46,832 bases of DNA, taken from positions 1-46,832 of the forward strand of contig JANQJN010000100.1 in the NCBI GenBank assembly GCA_028281625.1, in the 5' to 3' direction. The first letter of the stretch is position 1; each line of letters opens with the position of its first letter. This DNA comes from Emcibacteraceae bacterium (GTDB lineage: Bacteria; Pseudomonadota; Alphaproteobacteria; Sphingomonadales; Emcibacteraceae). The translations under genes and the position numbers were made by a program. A model generated the notes under the pieces. That model saw nothing but the letters and a program-made list of their open reading frames with translations, did no database searches and was not told where the DNA came from. Shown one piece after another: positions 22,701 through 31,039 of this stretch.

Positions 22701-24049
22701 AGATTTTTTCCCATCGCAAACGCCCCCAGCATATGGGCAAATACCCGATGGAAAAAATCAAACGGGTCGATCACCCGACAACGCTTGTAATTGAAGATGA
22801 AGTGAAACGCGTGCCCCGCCGCGCGGATGGTTTTGTCCGCGCAGATCATGGGGATTTCGGAAAAAAACAAAAAGAGGCACGGGAGCGCACCGGATCATCA
22901 ACAAAAAAAGGAGCAAAAGTGCCACTAAATGGCGCCTTCGGCGACAATATCATGCCGCTGATGAAAATGCATGATGGGGAGATCGCGCTAGAAAAAGCTC
23001 CTATTTCTGATGATCCGGAAGTGCTTGCTAATAACCTCAAATCACTTGGTTATTTCCTTGATGCCGATGTTATCGGTATTTGTGAAGCAAAACCTTACGC
23101 TTGGTATTCCCATGATAAGGAAGGTAATGAAATCGAAGTTGCGCATAAATACGCGATCGTGATGCTGATTGATCAGGGATACTACACCAATGATGCCTCC
23201 ACCGGCGATGACTGGATTAGCGGGTCACAAAGCTACCGCGCGTATCTTCGCGGCGCTGAAATCGGTAATATCATGGCCGCTTATATCCGAAACCTTGGTT
23301 ACGGTGCCCGTTGCCATAGCGCCATGGACAGTCAGGTGATGCACCTTCCGCTTATCGTCTGGTCTGGCCTTGGAGAACTCAGCCGAATTGGTGAGGTTGC
23401 AATAAACCCGTTCATTGGTCCGCGCTTTAAATCGGTGGTCGTTACAACTGACGTCCCCGTGAAAATCGATAAGCCCATTGATTTTGGTCTACAGGAGTTT
23501 TGCAAGAAATGTCGCAAATGCGCCCGTGAATGCCCGGTCAGTGCTATACCCTGGGGTGATAAGATTATGTATAACGGCGCTGAAATGTGGAAGCCCGATG
23601 TCCCCAACTGCACCAGTTACAGGGTTTCAAACGCCAAGGGTGCCGGCTGTGGCCGCTGTATGAAGATGTGTCCATGGAATAACGAAGGCATAATGCTGGA
23701 ACGCTTTGCGGTTTGGCTTTCCATCAATTTGCCATTTACCCAGAAATTCCTGGCCTGGCTTGATGATTTTGTCGGAAATGGCAAACAAAACAAAGAGCGC
23801 AAATGGTGGTTTGATCTGGATAATGACCAAGGCAAAATCATTATCCCCAAAGCGACCAACAAAAAAGACTTAAAAGCCGATAAAAAAGAACCCAAGGGTC
23901 ACCGCATTTCCAACTACACCGTGGAAAGCCTTCCAAAACATAATGAAAAAGACCCATGGCCCTTTGATCGCAAGGGTGGCTGGGACCTTGCCAAGAAAAT
24001 TGAAAGCCCGGAGGAAGCAAGAAAAAGGGTCAAAAACAAGCAAACTTGA
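22697..24049 (+). CDS. rdhA: Soluble reductive dehalogenase (RdhA family), catabolic type without fused reductase
   Basis: A cobamide and two-[4Fe-4S] enzyme replacing an aryl halogen with hydrogen. The first cluster motif is C269-x2-C272-x2-C275-x3-C279-P; the second is C305 with C318-x2-C321-x3-C325-P. The cobamide/substrate domain lies at about 90-265, with S-Q-S-Y-R-A-Y (likely containing the catalytic tyrosine), Y-I-R-N-L-G-Y, G-E-L-S-R-I-G and P-F-I-G-P-R-F. There is no twin-arginine signal and no rdhB membrane anchor, so it is cytoplasmic, unlike respiratory RdhA. Oxygen-tolerant catabolic relatives (Comamonas BhbA, Nitratireductor NpRdhA) carry a C-terminal NAD(P)H reductase; this 450-residue form ends in a charged tail instead. 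Its ATG overlaps the ligB stop by four bases, tying it to aromatic ring cleavage. Confidence 0.88.
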   Translation: MKIFSHRKRPQHMGKYPMEKIKRVDHPTTLVIEDEVKRVPRRADGFVRADHGDFGKKQKEARERTGSSTKKGAKVPLNGAFGDNIMPLMKMHDGEIALEKAPISDDPEVLANNLKSLGYFLDADVIGICEAKPYAWYSHDKEGNEIEVAHKYAIVMLIDQGYYTNDASTGDDWISGSQSYRAYLRGAEIGNIMAAYIRNLGYGARCHSAMDSQVMHLPLIVWSGLGELSRIGEVAINPFIGPRFKSVVVTTDVPVKIDKPIDFGLQEFCKKCRKCARECPVSAIPWGDKIMYNGAEMWKPDVPNCTSYRVSNAKGAGCGRCMKMCPWNNEGIMLERFAVWLSINLPFTQKFLAWLDDFVGNGKQNKERKWWFDLDNDQGKIIIPKATNKKDLKADKKEPKGHRISNYTVESLPKHNEKDPWPFDRKGGWDLAKKIESPEEARKRVKNKQT

Positions 24050-24103
24050 ATTAATCGCTTAAAACTCTAAACTGTTATCAAAATAATACTTAGGGAGGAT
24101 CAG

Positions 24104-25447
24104 TTGAGTTCAGAAAGTACATCAGGGAGTATAACTCAAGGGGAACCAAAATCATTAGCCTACGCCTGGGGCGTGGCAATTTGCCTAAGCTTAGGGTACG
24201 CGCTGTCTTTCTTGGACCGTGAACTTCTTTCTATGGTGATTACGCCAGTTAAGGAAAGTTTTGACCTTACAGATTTTCAGGTAAGTTTGCTTCTTGGACC
24301 AGCGTTCGCCATCTTTTATACCGTTATGGGTATCCCTCTTGGTTGGGCCGCGGATAGATATAATCGAACGCGTCTGATCGCTGCCGGCATGGCACTCTGG
24401 AGCGCGATGACTGCCTTCTGCGGATTAAGCGCCAATTTCATACAGATCTTTATGGCCCGGATTGGTGTTGGTGTAGGTGAAGCCGTCCTCACCCCGGCTG
24501 CTGTTTCACTTCTTTCCGATTATTTTCCAAAAAACAAACTTCCTCTAGCCTTAAGCACTTATTCAATAGGCCTATTTATCGGTGCTGGCATGGCCGGAAT
24601 CGGCGGCGGAATTGTGCTGGGTATGCTTCGCGATGTCACTTGGACCATACCATTTTTTGGAACTCTCGAATATTGGCAGATTGTCTTTCTGCTTGCCGCG
24701 ACGCCAGGCCTTCTTTTAGCACTGTTAATATTCTTCCTTCGTGAACCACCGCGTAAAGAAATGGCAGTTGATGCCAGCGGGAGGGAACAAAAAGCATCGT
24801 TTTCTGCCGCTTTCTCATATATGTGGGAGCGTAAGAAAATGTTCCTGTGCCTGTTTATTGGTGGCTCCATGGTTGCGATTATTCAGTATCAGGCACTTTG
24901 GTATCCTGAGCATTTCATGAGAGCCTTTGACTGGGGACCAGAACAAGCAGGCCCAGCCACAGGTATACCGACCATTTTCGGTGGTATCGCCGGGTTGCTT
25001 TTGGGCGGGTATTATATGTCTCACCAATCAAAAATCGGTAACAAGGATGTATCATTGAAGCTCGCCTTTCTAAGTGCGGCTTGCATCAGTGTGCCAGCGG
25101 TATTTATGCCTCTACTGGGAAGTTCGACGGCAGCAATCATTGGCGTAACCATGGTTAAATTCTTCGTTGCCATGCCGTTGATAGCGGGCACAACCGCCAT
25201 TCGCATGGCCGTCCCCAATCAAATGCGCGGTCAATTTACCGCGATGTATTTTGTCGCAGTTGGTCTCGTTGGCGCAACAATTGGGCCAGTGCTTCCCGGC
25301 TATATCAATACTTTCATTTTTGCCGAAGCAATGGATACACTTGGCTATGCACTGGCAATTTCAGCTGCGCTAACTGTACCCTTTAGCACGGGGCTACTTT
25401 GGATCAGCTGGGGCGAGTTTAAAAAACATGTTTATCAGGACGATTAA
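24104..25447 (+). CDS. MFS transporter, spinster-like (first of a tandem pair)
   Basis: A 12-helix major facilitator of 447 residues. The loop 2-3 motif is present as G-W-A-A-D-R-Y-N-R, with the spinster-like signature S-F-L-D-R-E-L-L-S in helix 1 and G-V-G-V-G-E-A in helix 4. The start is TTG at 24104, behind a strong GGGAGG. It begins 54 bases after the dehalogenase stop and so is probably in the same transcript, importing the aromatic substrate or exporting a product. Sequence-like to the next gene over its full length, so a tandem duplication. Confidence 0.9.
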   Translation: MSSESTSGSITQGEPKSLAYAWGVAICLSLGYALSFLDRELLSMVITPVKESFDLTDFQVSLLLGPAFAIFYTVMGIPLGWAADRYNRTRLIAAGMALWSAMTAFCGLSANFIQIFMARIGVGVGEAVLTPAAVSLLSDYFPKNKLPLALSTYSIGLFIGAGMAGIGGGIVLGMLRDVTWTIPFFGTLEYWQIVFLLAATPGLLLALLIFFLREPPRKEMAVDASGREQKASFSAAFSYMWERKKMFLCLFIGGSMVAIIQYQALWYPEHFMRAFDWGPEQAGPATGIPTIFGGIAGLLLGGYYMSHQSKIGNKDVSLKLAFLSAACISVPAVFMPLLGSSTAAIIGVTMVKFFVAMPLIAGTTAIRMAVPNQMRGQFTAMYFVAVGLVGATIGPVLPGYINTFIFAEAMDTLGYALAISAALTVPFSTGLLWISWGEFKKHVYQDD

Positions 25448-25462
25448 TCAGGGGAGACGCAC

Positions 25463-26803
25463 GTGAGCAGCGAGGAAATTACAACAGAAGAAAAGCTGGA
25501 CCACAGCGTTGGATACGCCTGGTTTATCACCATCGTTCTTATGTTTTGTTACACCTTTTCAATGCTGGACCGGGAAATCATTTCGCTTCTGGTAGAACCA
25601 ATAAAAGCCGAATTTAATATAACAGACTTCGAAATGGGTCTGCTGATGGGACCAGCATTCAGTTTGTTTTATACGGTGATGGGTATTCCTCTTGGCTGGG
25701 CAGCGGACCGTTACAACCGAAAAAACCTTATTGCGCTGGGGATCACCGTTTGGTCTATCATGACAGCGTTTTGCGGCCTAGCAGGAAGTTATATTCAGCT
25801 TTTCATAAACCGTATTGGTGTGGGAGTTGGTGAAGCGTCCCTCACCCCGAGTGCGTCTTCGCTTCTTTCTGATTTATTCCCCAAAGACAAACTTCCTTTT
25901 GCATCCAGCATTTATTCTCTTGGTGTATTTATTGGCTCCAGCCTTGCCATGATCGGTGGCGGAATTCTCCTTTTTTATATTAAAGATGTGACCGTTACCT
26001 GGCCAATCGTTGGAACGCTGGAATATTGGCAGCTCACCTTCATTATCGTCGGTCTGCCGGGGCTCATCCTCGCGCTTATGGTTTATCAAATAGTTGAGCC
26101 ACGACGTAAGGGCCTTGCTGTGGACGCCTCCGGCCAGGTTGAAAAGGTTTCACTTGTAAATGCCTTCAAATATATGATTGAAAATAAAAAACTTTTTCTG
26201 AATTTCTTCCTTGGTGGATCAATCATCGCCACAATCGGCTATCATTCGGTTTGGTATCCATCACTCTTCATCCGTACGTGGGGCTGGAGCGAAGTTGAAG
26301 CCGCCACTGCAACGGGGTTGCCGTCCCTCATTGGTGGGGTGTTTGGCTTGTTAGCCGGTGGATGGATCATGGGTAAACTCATTGAAGGGGGACGCAAGGA
26401 TGCTGCCTTGATGATCGCGTTTATTGCCGCACTGGGGATCGGTATCCCTGCTGTTGCCATGCCGCTTATGCCAAACGGAATTCTTGCTGCAATTGTTATG
26501 ATCGGCGCCAAAGTGTTCGTCGGCATCCCGCTTATTTCCGGTATTGCCATGATCCGCATGTCAGTGCCAAACCAAATGCGCGGACAGTTTACAGCTCTTT
26601 ATTTCGTTTTCATCGGTATCGTCGCCACTGGATTAGGCCCGGTGATTCCAGGTACATTTACCACCTACCTGTTTAATGAAAACACCGAAATGATCCGTTA
26701 CTCATTGGCGATCGCTGCAGGGATAGTCGTGCCCATAGGCGCCACCATGATCTGGTTCGGCTGGCAGGAATATAAAAAGGTGGTCTACGCAAACGAGGAA
26801 TAA
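25463..26803 (+). CDS. MFS transporter, spinster-like (second of a tandem pair)
   Basis: Paralogue of the preceding carrier (446 residues, 12 helices), sharing G-W-A-A-D-R-Y-N-R, L-D-R-E, T-D-F-E, F-Y-T-V-M-G-I-P-L and V-P-N-Q-M-R-G-Q-F-T-A. It starts at GTG 25463 behind GGGGAGA, 15 bases after its neighbour. The pair has clearly diverged, so the two may handle different compounds, for example a halogenated and a non-halogenated acid. The VOC gene follows after five bases. Confidence 0.9.
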   Translation: MSSEEITTEEKLDHSVGYAWFITIVLMFCYTFSMLDREIISLLVEPIKAEFNITDFEMGLLMGPAFSLFYTVMGIPLGWAADRYNRKNLIALGITVWSIMTAFCGLAGSYIQLFINRIGVGVGEASLTPSASSLLSDLFPKDKLPFASSIYSLGVFIGSSLAMIGGGILLFYIKDVTVTWPIVGTLEYWQLTFIIVGLPGLILALMVYQIVEPRRKGLAVDASGQVEKVSLVNAFKYMIENKKLFLNFFLGGSIIATIGYHSVWYPSLFIRTWGWSEVEAATATGLPSLIGGVFGLLAGGWIMGKLIEGGRKDAALMIAFIAALGIGIPAVAMPLMPNGILAAIVMIGAKVFVGIPLISGIAMIRMSVPNQMRGQFTALYFVFIGIVATGLGPVIPGTFTTYLFNENTEMIRYSLAIAAGIVVPIGATMIWFGWQEYKKVVYANEE

Positions 26804-26808
26804 TTCCC

Positions 26809-27306
26809 ATGATTGGTTCTTTGGCTAAAATATTCGCTGCGTGCATGCTGGTTAGTGCGAGCGCTTACGCTCAAACACCACCTACCTCACTGCAAACTAC
26901 TGCAACAGATGCACCACTAACTGGTCTGATTACATTCGCTTTTTATAAGGATGTGGAGACAGCAGAAGATTTTTACATCAATGTGATGGGCCTTGAAAAA
27001 TCGTATCACCGGGATATCACCCGCGTGTTTCAGGTAACGCCGGGCGCAGCGATTGGTTTGATGGATCACGCAGCATCGCCGGACACCATAATTGATAACA
27101 AAGATATGGGGTTTAGCTTTATCGTTGCCAACACCGCGGACGTGGACCGCTGGTACGAATATTTAAAATCACTCAATGTAAATATCTACGCTCCGCCTAA
27201 CAACGGCACACGCACGCCGGTTCGATCCGTGCATTTTTATGATCCGGAAGGGTACGATGTCGAAATTTTCGCCTGGCTGCCGAATGCAGAAATGATTAAA
27301 GAATAA
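26809..27306 (+). CDS. Exported VOC-fold (glyoxalase/bleomycin-resistance type) protein
   Basis: A 165-residue protein with a signal peptide (residues 1-21, cleavage after A-Y-A) followed by one vicinal-oxygen-chelate half (about 35-158): G-L-I-T-F-A-F-Y-K-D-V at its start and V-H-F-Y-D-P-E-G-Y-D-V-E-I-F near its end, where E is the usual metal ligand. VOC proteins are normally cytoplasmic, so the leader is unusual. It follows the second carrier by five bases in the catabolic operon and could bind or transform an aromatic in the periplasm. Its stop abuts the convergent serine hydrolase. Confidence 0.8.
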   Translation: MIGSLAKIFAACMLVSASAYAQTPPTSLQTTATDAPLTGLITFAFYKDVETAEDFYINVMGLEKSYHRDITRVFQVTPGAAIGLMDHAASPDTIIDNKDMGFSFIVANTADVDRWYEYLKSLNVNIYAPPNNGTRTPVRSVHFYDPEGYDVEIFAWLPNAEMIKE

Positions 27307-28389
27307 TCAACTTCCCGGCATAAAAGTATCCAGCATCAAATCTTTGACCACACGGCTACTGACACGATAGCGGTTCATAAAGACAATGAAGGACACCTGC
27401 TGGTCCGTAAAGCGGGTGAAATAGGCAACAAAGCCCGCTACCTGCCCGCTGTGACTGGTGTTCGCCATGCCCCGGTCCGGCTCCACATCCCAGCCAAGGG
27501 CGTAATAGGTGTTGGTGCCATCAGGTAGAATGGTGCTTTCCCACATGATTTCTTTGGAGGCCTCGCTAAGAAGGCCCGCCCCATTAAGCGCCGCATCCCA
27601 TTTGGCAAGATCCACAGCGGATGAAAGAAGCCCGCCTGCGCCAAGAGTTGATGACGTTTCAGTAGCGTTGCGGTTAATGAGCTCCCCACGTCTATTGACC
27701 CAATAGCCTTCAGCGCGCCCTTTGATGATGGCTTCCGGATCGGCAAAGCGGGTCTGCGTCATGCCAAGCGGACCAAAAATCCGGTTTTCAAGTACTTTAC
27801 CGATAGGAACGCCGTCCACCCGCTCAACAATCATGCTGGCAAGATAATGGCCGGTGTTGGAATAATACCAGCCCTGCCCCGGTTCAAAATCCATGGGTCT
27901 GCCGTTGGCAATTTTAATCACATCTTCCGGTGTCACCCGTAAGCGGTAAATATCATAAGTATAAATTTCTTCATAATCCGGAATTCCCGACGTGTGGTTA
28001 AATAGCTGCTTTACTGTGATCCCGGTCCAATCACTGGGAAGGTTGGGAAGATACTTATGGATCGGATCATCCAGGTTTAGCTTTCCTTCTTCCACCTGCA
28101 GCATGGCTGCTGCGGCGACGAATTGTTTACTGATGGATCCAATTTCAAACACGTGATCCGGCGCTACCGGCACATCGAGTTCCACATTGGATTTGCCGTA
28201 GGTACGAAGGGAGAGGATATCTCCCTGTCGCGCGACCGCGATCAATCCGCCGGGGATATTGTTTGCGGACATGTAAGCTTCTATTTTACCGTCCAGTTCG
28301 GAAAGCGCATCTTCATCCGGCATCACGAATTGCGCGTGAGCACTACTTACAAGAAGCCCGATTGATAAAAGTATGACCGCTATTTGCAT
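27307..28389 (-). CDS. Serine hydrolase, class C beta-lactamase/EstB-like, exported
   Basis: A penicillin-binding-protein-fold serine hydrolase of 360 residues with a signal peptide (cleavage after A-H-A, residue 19). The catalytic motif S-x-x-K is S85-I-S-K88; the second motif is Y-S-N in Y-Y-S-N-T-G-H-Y, and the third region has H-S-G-Q-V-A-G-F. The ATG at 28389 has AAGGAAA at good spacing; a reading eight codons longer would overlap the upstream gene. Proteins of this type hydrolyse esters, D-amino-acid peptides or beta-lactams, and an esterase is the safer guess. It lies directly downstream of the glutathione transferase on the same strand. Confidence 0.88.
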   Translation of the reverse strand: MQIAVILLSIGLLVSSAHAQFVMPDEDALSELDGKIEAYMSANNIPGGLIAVARQGDILSLRTYGKSNVELDVPVAPDHVFEIGSISKQFVAAAAMLQVEEGKLNLDDPIHKYLPNLPSDWTGITVKQLFNHTSGIPDYEEIYTYDIYRLRVTPEDVIKIANGRPMDFEPGQGWYYSNTGHYLASMIVERVDGVPIGKVLENRIFGPLGMTQTRFADPEAIIKGRAEGYWVNRRGELINRNATETSSTLGAGGLLSSAVDLAKWDAALNGAGLLSEASKEIMWESTILPDGTNTYYALGWDVEPDRGMANTSHSGQVAGFVAYFTRFTDQQVSFIVFMNRYRVSSRVVKDLMLDTFMPGS

Positions 28390-28399
28390 GTGATTTTCC

Positions 28400-29068
28400 T
28401 TATTTCTGAACAAACTTCAGGATGTCTTTTGCCTTTTGTTCGTCGTCTTGTTTCACTTCCTCGGGCGGGGTATTGATCCCTTTAATCGCTGCTGGCCTCG
28501 CCGCAATATCATCCATCCAGCGCTTCATATGATCAAGCCCGTCAATTGATATACCGCTCCACTCATGCCCCCTGATCCAGCACCAGTTGGCAATATCAGC
28601 GATCGAATAGTCATCAGCCAGATACTCGTGATGGGCCAGATGACCATCAATCACTTCCATTAACCGTCTGCCTTCATTTTGATAACGGTCGATGGCTGGC
28701 TGGTATTTTTCTGGAAAATAGCGATAAAAAACGTTGGCCTGCCCCATCATCGGGCCGATACCGCCCATTTGGAACATCAGCCATTGCATCACCCGGCTGC
28801 GTCCCTTTTCATCCGTTGGGAGAAGCTTGCCTGCTTTTTCCGCCAGATATATCATAATTGCCCCGCTTTCAAACACAGCGAAATCATCGTTCGCGCGATC
28901 GATGATCGCCGGAATGCGTCCGTTAGGATTAATTTTTAAAAACCAGGGTTCCTTCTGTTCATTTTCCATAAGCTGTAAATGATGAACCGTATAATCCATT
29001 TCCAGCTCTTCCAGAGTGACAGTCGCTTTATACCCGTTCGGCGTTCTCGCCGTATATAGATCGATCAT
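28400..29068 (-). CDS. Glutathione S-transferase, Nu-class (YfcG-like)
   Basis: Two-domain GST of 222 residues: a thioredoxin-like N-terminal half (I-D-L-Y-T-A-x-T-P-N-G, cis-proline in G-R-I-P-A-I, glutathione-binding F-E-S-G-A-I) and an all-helical C-terminal half ([17 protein letters not shown]). The T-P-N-G segment marks the YfcG/Ure2p-like group, which shows disulfide reductase activity and little of the classic cysteine or tyrosine chemistry. Near a dehalogenation locus it might handle reactive halogenated intermediates, but that is inference. AAGGAA lies ahead of the ATG. Confidence 0.9.
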   Translation of the reverse strand: MIDLYTARTPNGYKATVTLEELEMDYTVHHLQLMENEQKEPWFLKINPNGRIPAIIDRANDDFAVFESGAIMIYLAEKAGKLLPTDEKGRSRVMQWLMFQMGGIGPMMGQANVFYRYFPEKYQPAIDRYQNEGRRLMEVIDGHLAHHEYLADDYSIADIANWCWIRGHEWSGISIDGLDHMKRWMDDIAARPAAIKGINTPPEEVKQDDEQKAKDILKFVQK

Positions 29069-29152
29069 TATAATTCCTTCACATACTTCAGTTTTTCAAA
29101 TTATCAGTCTTTGTTAGCTATGCCAAACCAATAATTATTCAAGGGCAATGAC

Positions 29153-29166
29153 TAATTCGTGAATTA
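29153..29166. promoter_or_regulatory. Palindrome in the GST/cysG divergent region
   Basis: TAATTCGTGAATTA has perfect 6-base arms around GT. It is one of several dyads in the 264-base region between the GST start and cysG, which must hold both promoters. Confidence 0.3.
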
Positions 29167-29205
29167 TTTCTGTCACATCCACAGTCACCAAACCATGATA
29201 ACCAA

Positions 29206-29219
29206 TTGTTTTTAAACAA
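29206..29219. promoter_or_regulatory. Palindrome upstream of the sulfate assimilation cluster
   Basis: TTGTTTTTAAACAA has perfect 6-base arms around TT. About 114 bases before the cysG start; a third dyad (AGAATT ... AATTCT) lies around 29257-29278. These are candidate sites for the cluster's LysR regulator. Confidence 0.3.
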
Positions 29220-29332
29220 CTTAATAGTAGTCAAAAATTCTACTTACCCAGCACTTCAGAATTTGTTGTTTGAATTCTATTCCGCCCGCCCTTAGCACTA
29301 GACTGAAAATAACTGACTTAAGGATTAGAAAG

Positions 29333-30727
29333 ATGAGCCGTTTTCCAATTTTATTGGATCTCGAGAATTCGAGCACCCTTGTTGCCGGCAAAGGACATTT
29401 GGCGATTGCCAAAATTCGTCTGCTTCTTGCTGCAGGTGCGCGCGTGACAGCACTTACTTATGATGATCCGAAAATCGAAAATGAGTTTGCTGGCAAAATT
29501 AAAGTCCTCGCAGGATCATTTAAGGAAGAGCATCTTCAGGATAAGAAGCTGCTTTATATTTCGGGTGTTGACCGCGATGAACTCGGAAGACTGGTGGATG
29601 CCGCCAGAAAGCTCAATATTCCTTATAATCATGTTGATGATCCTGAAAATTCAAACTTCACCACGCCAGCAATGGTCCGCCGCGGACCACTGACTGTCGC
29701 AATTTCAACGGACGGTAAAGCGCCGGTACTCTCCCGAAATCTTCGGGCGAAGGTTGAAAACCTGCTCCCTAAAGATCTGGGCGACATAATTGAAACACTC
29801 CACGAATATCGATCCGGCGTTAACAAGCTTATTGGTCGCGCCGCAGATAAGCTTAAATTCTGGAATAATGTTTATAGTGACCGTGAAATTGGCACACTGC
29901 TGTCGCTGGACGGTGCTCAACGTCACAACCGGATTCTTAAATTGATCGGGTCCTTTAAAGGTCACAAAAAAAGCGGCCATGTGCGGATTGTTGGTGCTGG
30001 TCCCGGTGATCCGGAGCTGCTGACCCTTAAAGCGCATCGCGCGCTACAGGAAGCAGATGTCATCATTTATGACAATTTGGTTTCTGAAGAGATATTAAGC
30101 CTCAGCCGCCGTGATGCTGAACTGATTTATGTTGGTAAAAAGCGCGCTGATCATTTTAAAACTCAGGACGAAATCAACCGGATCGTCATTGATCACGCCA
30201 ATAAAGGGCTTCTTGTTGTTCGCCTAAAAGGCGGCGACCCGATGATCTTCGGCCGAGTGGCAGAGGAACTTGATGCCCTCAACAACGAAAACATCAGCCA
30301 TGAAATTGTTCCTGGAGTTACTGCGGCAGCGGGTATTGCTGCCAGCACCGAAATTCCGCTAACACACCGCGAACACGCTTCAATGGTGACATTAAGCGCG
30401 GGGCAGTTAAAAGGCGGCACCTCGCAAAACTTCACCGGTCTTGCTGGCGCCGGGCGAACTGTAGTGGTTTACATGGGCATAAAAACGGCAGAAACCCTGT
30501 CTAATTCATTGATACGAGACGGTTACGCGCCGCACACACCAATTGCCATTATCGAAAATGGCACCTGCAAGAATGAACGCCGTATCTACGGTGAACTCAG
30601 GGATTTGAGTGAACTGGTAATGAATGAAAATGTAAAGAGCCCAGCCCTACTGATCGTGGGTAACGTTGTCGCTGAAGCACCTGATTACGCCTACCGCGGA
30701 ACAACACCATTAAAGATAGCCAATTAA
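29333..30727 (+). CDS. cysG: Siroheme synthase (precorrin-2 dehydrogenase/ferrochelatase plus uroporphyrinogen-III methyltransferase)
   Basis: Makes siroheme, the cofactor of the sulfite reductase encoded two genes on. The N-terminal dehydrogenase/chelatase domain (about 1-210) has the NAD-binding stretch V-A-G-K-G-H-L-A-I-A-K and D-D-P-E-N-S-N-F. The C-terminal SUMT methyltransferase domain (about 215-460) has G-A-G-P-G-D-P-E-L-L-T near 221 and R-L-K-G-G-D-P near 296. I choose ATG 29333 with AAGGA ahead, since the family starts with F-P-I-L-L-D-L; the longer frame from 29270 adds 21 unlikely residues. At 464 residues it is a full fusion. DUF2849 follows after 10 bases. Confidence 0.93.
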   Translation: MSRFPILLDLENSSTLVAGKGHLAIAKIRLLLAAGARVTALTYDDPKIENEFAGKIKVLAGSFKEEHLQDKKLLYISGVDRDELGRLVDAARKLNIPYNHVDDPENSNFTTPAMVRRGPLTVAISTDGKAPVLSRNLRAKVENLLPKDLGDIIETLHEYRSGVNKLIGRAADKLKFWNNVYSDREIGTLLSLDGAQRHNRILKLIGSFKGHKKSGHVRIVGAGPGDPELLTLKAHRALQEADVIIYDNLVSEEILSLSRRDAELIYVGKKRADHFKTQDEINRIVIDHANKGLLVVRLKGGDPMIFGRVAEELDALNNENISHEIVPGVTAAAGIAASTEIPLTHREHASMVTLSAGQLKGGTSQNFTGLAGAGRTVVVYMGIKTAETLSNSLIRDGYAPHTPIAIIENGTCKNERRIYGELRDLSELVMNENVKSPALLIVGNVVAEAPDYAYRGTTPLKIAN

Positions 30728-30737
30728 GGAAATTTTC

Positions 30738-31013
30738 ATGAGAGCAAGAGACAAAAATCAATATATCGCAACTGCCAACCAGCTTCATGACGGTGCAGTT
30801 GTTTATTTCACCGGCAAATACTGGTCCCAGGATATTGAGCAATCCTTCGTCACCTGGGACAGTGATTTTTTGCTGAAACTTGCCGAAGAAACCATTGAAA
30901 AAGAAAATCTTATCAGCCTGGAGGCGGCAAAAATTGATGAAAATGATCCTTCTATTTCACCGATCAGCATGCGTGAAAAGATCAAAGCCGCCGGCCCAAG
31001 CATAAATTATTAA
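30738..31013 (+). CDS. DUF2849 domain protein
   Basis: A 91-residue protein of the family found between siroheme synthase and sulfite reductase genes in alphaproteobacteria; the N-terminal A-N-Q-L-H-D-G-A-V-V-Y-F is typical. No catalytic residues or membrane segments are visible. Its fixed place in the cluster suggests a small accessory role in sulfite reduction or in siroheme delivery. AAGGAA precedes the ATG, and sulfite reductase follows after 26 bases. Confidence 0.85.
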   Translation: MRARDKNQYIATANQLHDGAVVYFTGKYWSQDIEQSFVTWDSDFLLKLAEETIEKENLISLEAAKIDENDPSISPISMREKIKAAGPSINY

Positions 31014-31039
31014 CAAGATAAAGAAGCACGAGAAAAACC

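Noticed and set aside
27307-28389. Beta-lactam resistance gene
   Set aside because: The motifs fit the broad serine hydrolase family (also at 42507); nothing specific to class C resistance enzymes is seen.
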